Source: CAVVST01 sp963750995 (lineage in GTDB: Bacteria > Acidobacteriota > Vicinamibacteria > Vicinamibacterales > UBA2999). From it: DNA of 64,000 nt. Of this stretch, positions 28,841-36,889 are shown in pieces. Under the pieces are notes generated by a model, which made no database searches, was not told where the DNA came from, and saw nothing but the letters and a program-made list of their open reading frames with translations. Location: assembly GCA_963750995.1 (NCBI GenBank), contig CAVVST010000001.1, positions 62,001 through 126,000 of the forward strand, written 5' to 3'. Position numbers and translations under genes: made by a program. Every line of letters begins with the position of its first letter. Positions within the stretch are counted from its first letter, which is position 1.

Positions 28841-29619
28841 AGATCCCCTCGCTGCGGCGGGCCATCCGCATGGTGCAGCGGAGCCTGACTGTCTACAAAC
28901 ACACGTGGATGGTGATCTTCTCGGGGTTCTTCGAACCGGTGTTCTATCTACTCGGTATCGGTTTTGGTCTCGGCGGCCTGGTTCCTGATATCGACGGCGT
29001 CGCCTACAGCGCGTTCGTGCTGCCCGGGCTGCTGGCGTCGAGTTGCCTCAACGGCGCGGTGTCCGACGGCATGTTCAACATTTTCTTCAAGCTGCATTTC
29101 CAGAAGACCTACGACGGGATTCTAGCCACGCCGATGGCTGTGCCGGATATCGCCCTCGGCGAGATGTTGTGGGCTGTCACCCGCAGTTCCCTGTATGCCG
29201 CCGCCTTCCTGGTTGTGTCACTGGTGATGGGAACCGTGCTCGAACAGCCGCTGCTGCTCTCGCCGTGGGCGGGGGCGGCGTTTCCGGTGGCCGTGTTCGT
29301 CTCGGCGGTATTTGCCGCAATGGGGCTGTGCATGACCACCGTTATTCGGACGATCGAAGATTTCGACCCGGTGATGGGCCTCCTGGTGATGCCGATGTTC
29401 CTGTTCAGCGGTATCTTCTTTCCGGTCGCCCAGCTTCCCGACCTGCTGCAATGGATGGTTGCGACGTTGCCGCTGTACCACGCGGTCGAGCTACTGCGAG
29501 GGCTGACGACCGGTGCGGTGAGTCCAACCCTGGCCGGTCACATCGTTTACCTGGCGGTGGCCGGCAGCCTGGCGTTTCTCGTGGCGCTGCGGCGCCTCGA
29601 ACGAAAGCTCGTGAAATAA
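28837..29619 (+). CDS. ABC-2-type permease (NodJ-like), second copy
   Basis: The protein has 260 residues, starting MKIPSLRRAIRMVQRSLTVY, and six membrane helices. The ABC-2 hallmark is FLFSGIFFPVAQLPDLLQWM near residue 185, followed by LPLYHAVELLRGL. It is similar in layout to the preceding permease, suggesting tandem duplication. The two genes overlap by four bases and sit with the NodI-like ATPase. Hairpins of repeat type follow the stop and probably terminate the operon. Confidence 0.88.
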   Translation: MKIPSLRRAIRMVQRSLTVYKHTWMVIFSGFFEPVFYLLGIGFGLGGLVPDIDGVAYSAFVLPGLLASSCLNGAVSDGMFNIFFKLHFQKTYDGILATPMAVPDIALGEMLWAVTRSSLYAAAFLVVSLVMGTVLEQPLLLSPWAGAAFPVAVFVSAVFAAMGLCMTTVIRTIEDFDPVMGLLVMPMFLFSGIFFPVAQLPDLLQWMVATLPLYHAVELLRGLTTGAVSPTLAGHIVYLAVAGSLAFLVALRRLERKLVK

Positions 29620-29623
29620 GAAA

Positions 29624-29709
29624 AGGGCGGGTCCGCTGTCGCGGAACCCGCCCTGCAGGAAACCTGAAGGTTTCCGTCTACCGGTAGCCGGAGGCCTTCA
29701 GGCCTCCGG
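29624..29709. terminator. Three consecutive hairpins between converging operons
   Basis: Three hairpins in a row: AGGGCGGGT/ACCCGCCCT with an inner CCGC/GCGG (29624-29654), GGAAACC/GGTTTCC (29658-29675) and CCGGAGGCCT/AGGCCTCCGG (29688-29709). They separate the ABC operon from groEL. The first and third belong to word families seen also at 56908-56984 and 47139-47160. Confidence 0.7.
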
Positions 29710-29710
29710 G

Positions 29711-31337
29711 TCAGTACATCCCGCCCATGCCGCCGCCGTGCGGCATCGCCGGCGCTTCCTTCTTCTCCTCGGGAATCTCGGAGACGAGCGCCTCGGTGGT
29801 GAGCAGCAGCGAGGCGATCGACGAGGCGTTCTGCAGCGCGTTGCGGACGACCTTCGCCGGGTCGATCACGCCCGCCTTGACCAGGTCCTCGTAGGTCTCG
29901 GTTGCGGCGTTGAAGCCCTCGTCCTGCTTCATGTCGCGCACCTTCGAGACGACGATCGACCCTTCCTGCCCCGCGTTCATCGCGATCCAGCGCATCGGCT
30001 CCTCGATCGCCCGCTTGACGATCTGCAGGCCGACGAGCTGATCGCCCTCGAGCTTCAGCTTGTCGAGCGCCTTGGCCGCGCGCAGCAGCGCCACGCCGCC
30101 GCCGGGGACGATGCCCTCCTCGACGGCCGCCTTGGTGGCGTGCATGGCGTCCTCGACGCGCGCCTTCTTCTCCTTCATCTCGGTCTCGGTGGCCGCACCA
30201 ACCTTGATGACGGCGACGCCGCCGACCAGCTTCGCGAGCCGCTCCTGCAGCTTCTCGCGGTCGTAGTCCGAGGTGGTGTCCTCGATCTGCGCGCGGAGCT
30301 GCTTCACGCGCCCCTCGATGGCAGCCTTCGTGCCGGCGCCCTCGACGATCGTCGTGTTGTCCTTGTCGATGGTGACCTTCTTGGCCTTGCCGAGGTCCTC
30401 GAGCTTGATGTTCTCGAGCTTGAGGCCGAGGTCCTCGGTGATCGCCTTGCCGCCGGTGAGGGTCGCGATGTCCTCGAGCATCGCCTTGCGGCGATCGCCG
30501 AAGCCGGGCGCCTTCACGGCCGCGGCCTGCAGCGTGCCGCGCAGCTTGTTGACCACGAGCGTCGCCAGCGCCTCACCCTCGATATCCTCCGCCACGATCA
30601 GCAGCGGGCGGCCGAGGCGCGCCACCTGCTCCAGCACCGGCAGCAGGTCCTTCATCGAGCTGATCTTCTTCTCATGGATCAGGATGACGGGGTTCTCGAG
30701 CACCACTTCCATGCGCTCGGCGTCGGTCACGAAGTACGGCGACAGATACCCACGGTCGAACTGCATGCCTTCGACGACCTCGAGCGACGTCTCGAGGGTC
30801 TTGGCCTCTTCAACCGTGATGACGCCGTCCTTGCCGACCTTGTCCATGGCTTCGGCGATGATCGTGCCGATCGTCTGATCGCCGTTGGCGGAGATCATGC
30901 CGACCTGGGCGACCATGTTGCCCAGAGACGTCCCGCTTCATCTTCTTGATCTCCTCGACGATCGCCGCGACCGCCTTCTCGATCCCGCGCTTCAGCTCCA
31001 TCGGGTTGGCGCCCGCGACGACGTTCTTCGCGCCTTCGCGGTAGATCGCCTGCGCCAGCACGGTCGCCGTCGTGGTGCCGTCACCGGCGGTATCCGACGT
31101 CTTGCTCGCGACCTCGCGCACCATCTGCGCGCCCATATTCTCGAGCGGGTCCTTGAGGTCGATTTCCTTGGCCACCGTCACGCCGTCCTTGGTGATGGTG
31201 GGGGAGCCGAACTTCTTGTCGAGGACGACGTTGCGCCCCTTGGGGCCGAGCGTCACCTTCACCGCGTTCGCCAGCTGGTTGACGCCGCGGAGGATCGCCT
31301 GGCGCGATTCTTCACCGTAAGTAATCTGCTTTGCCAT
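29711..31337 (-). CDS. groEL: Chaperonin GroEL (60 kDa), frame break near 30920
   Basis: GroEL folds proteins as a double ring with GroES. The N-terminal part has YGEESRQAILRGVNQLANAV, KVTLGPKGRNVVLDKKFGSP and the ATP motif GDGTTTATVLAQ. It runs to IKKMKRDVSG at about 30922. One extra base there shifts the frame, and the rest (MVAQVGMISANGDQ to AMPHGGGMGGMY) reads normally in the other frame. Corrected length is about 541 residues, the family norm, with the typical Gly/Met-rich tail. Because GroEL is normally essential and both halves are perfect, a sequencing or assembly error is more likely than a pseudogene. groES is four bases upstream. Confidence 0.95.
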
Positions 31338-31340
31338 GGT

Positions 31341-31640
31341 CTAGTTTCCCTTCCCGTCGAGAACGGCAAGGACCTCGTCCTCGCGCATGATGAGGTACTC
31401 CTCGCCGTCAATCTTGATCTCCTGCCCCAGGTACTTCCCGAAGAGGATGGTGTCGCCATCCTGGACGTCGAGTGGCTGGCGCTTGCCGTCGTCCTTCACC
31501 TTGCCGGCGCCCACGGCGTACACCTTTCCCTGCTGCGGCTTTTCCTTGGCCGTGTCCGGGATGATGATTCCGCCGACTTTCTGTTCGCCTTCCTCGAGGC
31601 GCTGAACAATGATGCGGTCGTGTAGCGGTCTGACTTTCAT
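31341..31640 (-). CDS. groES: Co-chaperonin GroES (10 kDa)
   Basis: This 99-residue lid protein of the GroEL chamber contains MKVRPLHDRIIVQRLEEGEQ, the mobile loop KVGGIIIPDTAKEKPQQG and KYLGQEIKIDGEEYLIMRED. Length and sequence are standard. It is the first gene of the groES-groEL operon and is transcribed from the TTGACA/TACAAT promoter with overlapping CIRCE. Confidence 0.97.
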   Translation of the reverse strand: MKVRPLHDRIIVQRLEEGEQKVGGIIIPDTAKEKPQQGKVYAVGAGKVKDDGKRQPLDVQDGDTILFGKYLGQEIKIDGEEYLIMREDEVLAVLDGKGN

Positions 31641-31730
31641 GTGCGTTCGGCTCCAGACTGAGTCTGAGGATTGAAAATATTGAAAATCTTGTGATATCCC
31701 CGCGAAATCCGGGGGGCCACGCCCGGGAGC

Positions 31731-31757
31731 TTGGCACTCCCCGTAGGCAACTGCTAA
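31731..31757 (-). promoter_or_regulatory. CIRCE operator (HrcA binding site) of groESL
   Basis: On the minus strand TTAGCAGTT, nine bases, then GAGTGCCAA. The CIRCE consensus TTAGCACTC-N9-GAGTGCTAA is matched at 15 of 18 positions with exact spacing. It begins at the last base of the -10 element, so bound HrcA would block transcription start. It lies about 91 bases upstream of the groES ATG. An hrcA gene is not in the window. Confidence 0.8.
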
Positions 31758-31786
31758 TTGTAGCGATGGTGAAAAACAGGTGTCAA
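31757..31786 (-). promoter_or_regulatory. Sigma70 promoter of groES-groEL
   Basis: Minus-strand TTGACA (-35, at 31781-31786) and TACAAT (-10, at 31757-31762) with an 18-base spacer. A near-consensus housekeeping promoter directly joined to the CIRCE operator. Confidence 0.8.
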
Positions 31787-31805
31787 GGCAACATCGCGTT
31801 GCCGG

Positions 31806-32021
31806 TTACGCGGGACGGCGGAGGCGATACTCGGAAATCTTGCGGCTGAGTGTATTGCGGTGCATGCCCAGCATCGTGGCAGCCTTGCAGAGGTTGCCGT
31901 CGGACCTGGCGAGCACGTGGGAGATGAACTTCTTTTCGAATTCCTTGTGCGCTTCCTCGTAGCGCACGCCTTTCGTAATCATGTCGTCGACCAGGCGTTC
32001 GAGGGCGTCGCGCAGCGGCAT
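31806..32021 (-). CDS. Fis-family helix-turn-helix protein
   Basis: This 71-residue protein (MPLRDALERLVDDMITKG) ends in a Fis-type helix-turn-helix: ARSDGNLCKAATMLGMHRNTLSRKISEYRL. Size and layout match the small stand-alone Fis-like DNA-binding proteins, equivalent to the C-terminal output domain of NtrC. The start ATG overlaps the purC stop as ATGA, so it is coupled to purC. Longer upstream starts would lie inside purC and are rejected. It may be a nucleoid-associated or local regulator; targets are unknown. Confidence 0.8.
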   Translation of the reverse strand: MPLRDALERLVDDMITKGVRYEEAHKEFEKKFISHVLARSDGNLCKAATMLGMHRNTLSRKISEYRLRRPA

Positions 32022-32935
32022 CAGTTGAGTTCCCTGCCCGACAGGCGGCGAAACGCTTCGACGTACTTTTCGCGTGTCTTCGCCACGACTTCGTCCGGAA
32101 GCGAGGGCACCGGCGGCTGCTTGTTCCAGCGAATCTGTTCGAGGTAGTCGCGCACGAACTGCTTGTCGAAGCTCGGCTGCGGCCGGCCGGGATTGTACTG
32201 GTCCTTCGGCCAATACCGGGACGAGTCGGGCGTCATCACTTCGTCAATCAGGATTACCTCGCCGTCCGGCATGATGCCGAACTCGAACTTGGTATCCGCC
32301 AGCAGGATGCCACAGCGTTCCGCATGCTCCGCGCCGGCGGCGTAGAGCGCCATCGTCAACGACTTGAGCCGGTCGAGCAATGCCGCGCCGACGATGCCGG
32401 CGGCGTCGGCTTCGCTGACGTTGATGTCGTGGCCGGTCGTGGCCTTGGTGGCCGGCGTAAAGATCGGCTGCGGCAGCCTGTCGGACTCGCGAAGGCCCGC
32501 CGGCAACTGAACGCCGCACACCCCGCCTGTCGCCACATAGTCTTTCCATCCGGATCCCGACAGGTAGCCTCGCGCCACGCATTCGATCGGAACGGGGTTG
32601 GTCTTGCGGACAAGCATCGAGCGGCCCGCGAGGATGTCGGCGTGGCGGCGCAGCTCCGGCGGGAAACGCGCGACGTCGGTCTCGATCACGTGGTTCGCGA
32701 CGATGCTGCGCGTGTACTCGAACCAGAATGCCGAGAGCTGGGTGAGAACCTTGCCTTTGTCCGGGATGCCCGAGCCAAGCACGTAGTCGAATGCCGAGAT
32801 GCGGTCGGTGGCCACCAGCAGCAGCGCGTCGCCCGCATCGTAGAGGTCCCGAACCTTGCCCTGGCGATGCGGAGCAAGCCCATTCAGTCGCGTTTCGATC
32901 AGGGGAGCGGCCAATGGCACTGGAGAAGCGGGCAT
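32021..32935 (-). CDS. purC: Phosphoribosylaminoimidazole-succinocarboxamide synthase
   Basis: SAICAR synthetase of de novo purine synthesis joins aspartate to CAIR with ATP. The 304-residue product has GKVRDLYDAGDALLLVATDRI, the signature GYLSGSGWKDY, TKFEFGIMPDGEVILIDEVM and TPDSSRYW. The length is that of the eukaryote-like (ADE1) type rather than the short E. coli form. ATG 32935 (MPASPVPLAAP) is chosen because upstream codons lack conservation. It is followed by the Fis-like gene. Confidence 0.93.
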   Translation of the reverse strand: MPASPVPLAAPLIETRLNGLAPHRQGKVRDLYDAGDALLLVATDRISAFDYVLGSGIPDKGKVLTQLSAFWFEYTRSIVANHVIETDVARFPPELRRHADILAGRSMLVRKTNPVPIECVARGYLSGSGWKDYVATGGVCGVQLPAGLRESDRLPQPIFTPATKATTGHDINVSEADAAGIVGAALLDRLKSLTMALYAAGAEHAERCGILLADTKFEFGIMPDGEVILIDEVMTPDSSRYWPKDQYNPGRPQPSFDKQFVRDYLEQIRWNKQPPVPSLPDEVVAKTREKYVEAFRRLSGRELN

Positions 32936-33020
32936 CTTACAGGGACGATTCGGAGCCCGCAACCGTACGCAATAGTTCCGGTCATCGTCCGCGAACGGCC
33001 TGATATATTGTGTTACCTCC

Positions 33021-34019
33021 GTGCGCCTCCGTACGATCATCGTCTCAGTTCTGGCGATTGCCCTTTTCGCGTGGTTCCTCCGGCACGCGAACCTCGGCGA
33101 CGTCTGGGTGCAGGTGCGGCGTGCCCGCGTGGAGCTGCTGGTCGCCGGTTTTTTTGCGGTCATCCTCACTTACGTCATTCGTGCCTATCGCTGGCAGTTC
33201 CTGCTGCACCCGATTGGGCCGACGCGCTTCAGAACCGCGCTCCGGACGACGGTGATCGGGTTCGCGGCGCTCGGCGTGCTGCCGGCGCGTGCCGGCGACG
33301 TGCTGCGCCCGTATCTGCTCGCGCGCCAGGAGGGCCTGAGCACCTCGGCGACGCTCGCGACGATCGTGATGGAACGCGTGCTCGATCTGATCGCCGTGCT
33401 GTCGCTGCTGGTGTTCTACGTATGGGGCCTGTCAGACCCCGCGAGCCTGCCGCCTGCGTTTCGCCGCGCGATTGAGGTGTCGTCCGCCCTGGCGGGCGCG
33501 GGGGCACTGGTGCTGATGGCAATGATGTGGGTGCTCGCGACACATCCTGAACGGATCGGCCGGCTCGTCTTCAGCGCGGCGCGCATGCTGCCGCATCGAG
33601 TGGCCGACCGGCTGGCGGGCCTGGCACAGACATTCAGCAGCGGTTTTGCCGTCGCCCGCGAGCCGCGCGCGCTCGCGCTGGCGGTGTTCTGGTCGTTTCC
33701 GCTGTGGCTGGCGATTGCGGCCGAAGCCTGGCTCGTCACCATCGCGTTCAACATCGTCATGCCGTTCACCGGCACGTTTCTGCTGCAGGCGCTGCTCGTC
33801 ATCGGCGTGGCGGTGCCCACGCCCGGGGCCGTCGGCAGCTATCACGAGGCCTACCGCATTGGCGTGACGACGTTCTTCGGCGCCCCGAACGACGCGGCGG
33901 TGGCGGCGGCAATCGTGACCCATGCCATCTCCTACATCCCGGTCGTGCTGACCGGTTTCGTCTTCATGGCGCAGGACGGACTCACCGTCGGCCGCCTGAA
34001 TCAGCTGGCACAACCATGA
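33021..34019 (+). CDS. Lysylphosphatidylglycerol synthase-type transmembrane protein (flippase-like)
   Basis: The protein has 332 residues with about eight membrane helices, starting IIVSVLAIALFAWFLRHANL. Family signs are YVIRAYRWQFLLHPIG, LGVLPARAGDVLRPYLL and GVAVPTPGAVGSYHEAYR, known from the AglD/MprF-N/UPF0104 group of putative lipid flippases. No catalytic synthase domain is present. The start is GTG 33021, divergent from purC. It overlaps the nrdR start by four bases. The substrate is unknown. Confidence 0.85.
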   Translation: MRLRTIIVSVLAIALFAWFLRHANLGDVWVQVRRARVELLVAGFFAVILTYVIRAYRWQFLLHPIGPTRFRTALRTTVIGFAALGVLPARAGDVLRPYLLARQEGLSTSATLATIVMERVLDLIAVLSLLVFYVWGLSDPASLPPAFRRAIEVSSALAGAGALVLMAMMWVLATHPERIGRLVFSAARMLPHRVADRLAGLAQTFSSGFAVAREPRALALAVFWSFPLWLAIAAEAWLVTIAFNIVMPFTGTFLLQALLVIGVAVPTPGAVGSYHEAYRIGVTTFFGAPNDAAVAAAIVTHAISYIPVVLTGFVFMAQDGLTVGRLNQLAQP

Positions 34020-34474
34020 AGTGCCCGTTCTGCGGTCATCTCGGCGACAAAGTCGTCGACTCGCGCGAGAGCAAGGAAGGGGAGGTCATTCGCCGCCGGC
34101 GCGAGTGCCTCGACTGCGGCCGGCGTTTCACCAGCTACGAGCGGATCGACGAGATCCCGTATATGGTGATCAAGAAGGACGGCACGCGCGAACGCTTCGA
34201 GCGCCAGAAGCTCATTGCCGGCCTGTTGAAGGCCTGCGAGAAGCGTCCCGTCAGCGTGGCGGCGGTGGAGGCCGTCGCCGACCGCGTCGAAGCGACCGTC
34301 CAGGAGCGCCCCGAGAAGGAGATGAGCACCGAGGAAGTAGGGGCGCTCGTCATGGAGGAGCTCAAGCGTCTCGACAAGGTCGCCTACGTCCGTTTTGCGT
34401 CGGTGTACCGGCATTTCCGCGACATCGGCGAGTTCATGACCGAATTGAAGGATTTGCTCAACGCAAAGGAGTGA
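34016..34474 (+). CDS. nrdR: Transcriptional repressor NrdR
   Basis: NrdR represses ribonucleotide reductase genes in response to dATP/ATP. The 152-residue product has the zinc ribbon CPFC (residues 3-6) and CLDC (31-34) with RRRRECLDCGRRFTSYER, followed by an ATP-cone domain (YMVIKKDGTRERFERQKLI, AYVRFASVYRHFRDIGEF). Length is normal. The ATG overlaps the flippase-like stop. No ribonucleotide reductase genes are in this window. Confidence 0.95.
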   Translation: MKCPFCGHLGDKVVDSRESKEGEVIRRRRECLDCGRRFTSYERIDEIPYMVIKKDGTRERFERQKLIAGLLKACEKRPVSVAAVEAVADRVEATVQERPEKEMSTEEVGALVMEELKRLDKVAYVRFASVYRHFRDIGEFMTELKDLLNAKE

Positions 34475-34491
34475 CCCGGCCTCCGGACACG

Positions 34492-36785
34492 ATGGCCCTG
34501 TCCCTTCGCGAAGTACCCGCGCGGCCGAAGACCGTCCCGCCGACGCGGAGAAGCTCCGCGCCGAAGCGCCGGCCTTTCCGCGACAACACCAAGCTTCTGC
34601 TGGCGGGCATCGTGGTGCTGATTGGGGCGCTGGCCAGCCTGCTGGCGCTGGCCAGCCGATCCGCCGACGTTCGCTCCCGACTTCCTCACCGAAGTCGTCC
34701 TCTACGCCCTCTCCGCCACGAACCTGACGATCCTCGTGGCGCTGGTGTTCGTCCTCGCCCGCAACATCGTCAAGCTGCTGGTCGAGAAGCGGAAGGCGCT
34801 GCCGTTTGCCCACTTCCGCGCCAAGCTGGTGGCGCTCATGCTGGGCATGACGCTGATTCCCGCGGTCCTCGTCCTGATTGCCGGCAGCGGCGTCATCCGC
34901 AACAGCATCGACCGCTGGTTCAACGCGCCGATGGACGACGTGCTGTCGTCGGCGAACGCGATTGCCGGCGACTATTACCAGGAGCGGCAGCGGCTGGTGG
35001 CGGCCCAGGCCGATCGGCTGGCTCGAGCGCTGGCCGACATCGATCTTGCCTCGGCACCCGCCGAGACCGTCCGCAACGTCGTCGAACCCGATGTGCTGCA
35101 GCAGCGCCTCAGCCTCGTCGAGGTGTTTCGCATCGAGAGCGCAGGCGCCGCTAAGCCGATCCTCATTCCGATCGTGGATATCGGCCCGGCGCCGCTGCCG
35201 CGGACGTCCGGACAGGCCGCCTCCGACACCCTCGTCGCGCGAGTCGCGCGTGGGCAGGCCTCGACCCCTGTGGTCGAGCGGTTGCCGGATGGCGGCGACC
35301 TGATTCGCAGCGCCGTCGCCGTTCGCTCGGCGGCCGGAAACCAGGCGCAGGGTGTTGTCGTCGCGAGCGATTACGTCACCAACCAGTTCGCGGCGCGCTC
35401 GCGGCGCATGACGCAAGCCTACGAGGACTATCAGCAGCTGCGTGTCCTGCGGCAGCCGCTGGCCGGCGTCTACCTGTCGTTCTTCCTGATGCTGACGCTG
35501 ATGATTCTCGTCGGCTCCACCTGGATGGGCCTGTACCTGACCAAGCGAATCATCAGGCCGGTGCAGATGCTTGCGGTCGCCGCAAACGAGATTGGCGCCG
35601 GACATCTCGACCACCGCGTCGAGGCTGACACCCGCGACGAGTTCGGGTCGCTGATCGAAGCCTTCAACCGGATGGCGTCCGACCTGTCGGCAAGCCGCCG
35701 GCGCCTGGAGCAGTCCGCCATCGAGCTCGAGCACAAGCACCATGACGTCGAGGGGCGCCGCCGATACGTCGAGACGATTCTCGAACGCATCGCGACCGGT
35801 GTGATCTCGGTGGACACGTCCGGCCGCATCCGCACGTGTCAACCCGGCCGCGTCGCGCCTGCTCGGGCTGGCGACGCCGGTCTCCGGACTGGCTGCTGCG
35901 ACGGTGTTCGGATCGCCCGACTACAAGCCGCTCGCGGTGGTGATCGACGAAGCGGCCCGCAGCCGCGACGACGCGCCGCCGCGCGAGGTGTCGATCATCC
36001 GCAACGGCCGCGAGATGCACCTCACGGTGATGACCACACCGCTTCGCCGCGAGGACGGCGTATCCGACGGCATCGTCCTCGTGCTCGAGGACGACACGCC
36101 GCGGGTGCGCGCGCAGAAGGCGGCCGCGTGGCAGGACGTGGCGCGGAGGCTGGCGCACGAAATCAAGAACCCACTCACGCCGATTCAGCTGTCGGCCGAA
36201 CGCCTGCAGAAGCATTTCGGATCGGCGCCCGCCGCAGACGCGCGAGCTGGTGGAGGAGTGCACGACGACGATCGTTGGCGAGGTCGAGTCGCTGAAGGGG
36301 CTGGTCAACGAGTTCAAGGATTTTGCGCGGATGCCGGCACCGCGCGTCGAGCTGACCGATCTCCACGCACTGCTGACCGACGTGCTCAACATCTATCGAC
36401 GGCACTACCGGCGACGTCGAGCTGCGGCCGAAGTTCGCCCCGTCACTGCCCTCGGTGTTCGTGGACCAGGCCAAGATCCGCCAGGTCATTCGCAACCTGG
36501 TGAACAACGCGCTCGAGGCGATGGGCGGGCACGGCCACATCGACGTCGAGACGCATCACCTCGCGGCGGAGAATCGCGTGCGCATCGTCGTCGCCGACGA
36601 CGGCCCGGGAATTCCCGCGGGCGAGCGTGACAAGCTGTTCCTGCGCGCACTACTCGACCAAGCAGCGCGGCAGCGGCGTCGGCCTCGCCATCGTCCGCCG
36701 CATCGTCGCCGAGCACGGCGGCCGCATCGAAGTGACCGACAACTCGCCGAGCGGAACTCGCTTCGCAGTTGAGCTGCCGTGCTGA
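34492..36785 (+). CDS. ntrY: NtrY-like membrane sensor histidine kinase (five frame breaks)
   Basis: Start MALSLREVPARPK; the first helix LLLAGIVVLIGALASLLALA is followed by a break near 34669. The long middle frame has more helices (NLTILVALVFVLARNIVKLL), a periplasmic domain, VYLSFFLMLTLMILVGSTWM and a HAMP domain (KRIIRPVQMLAVAANEIGAG). Breaks near 35836, 36231, 36397 and 36644 split the PAS and kinase parts. The pieces still give the phospho-acceptor AHEIKNPLTPIQLSAER, the N box NLVNNALEAMG, DDGPGIPAGE and GSGVGLAIVRRIVAEHGG. All five look like one extra base. The corrected product is about 760 residues, the NtrY layout. It senses an envelope or nitrogen-related signal and pairs with the NtrC-type gene. 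Confidence 0.8.
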
Positions 36786-36793
36786 ATTCACGA

Positions 36794-36889
36794 ATTGACG
36801 AATCTACGAATCGACGAATCGACGGATTTGATCAGTTACAATGGAAATTCAGCAAATTCGTCGATCCGTCGATTCGTAAATCCGTCAAT
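36794..36889. repeat. Imperfect inverted repeat of CGACGAAT-type units (ntrY-ntrC gap)
   Basis: Left arm 36794-36829 and right arm 36854-36889 match at 32 of 36 positions as reverse complements. Each arm is itself built of degenerate 7-8-base units such as CGACGAAT and CGACGGAT. The right arm ends with the AT of the ntrC start codon. The same units occur at 59029-59118. Confidence 0.8.

Noticed and set aside
30800..30950. Programmed frameshift in groEL
   Set aside because: No slippery heptamer or conserved stimulator is known for groEL, and similar breaks occur in many unrelated genes here. A consensus error fits better.
32021..33169. Longer purC start at 33169
   Set aside because: The added 78 residues are Arg/Thr-rich and overlap the divergent flippase-like gene and its start. 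MPASPVPLAAP at 32935 is followed immediately by the conserved SAICAR synthase sequence.
34001..35842. A 613-residue minus-strand frame opposite nrdR and ntrY
   Set aside because: Antisense shadow without motifs. The plus strand carries the zinc ribbon and kinase motifs.
36794..36889. CRISPR-like array from the repeated CGACGAAT units
   Set aside because: The units are 7-8 bases, degenerate and without unique spacers, and no cas gene is present. It is an inverted repeat.
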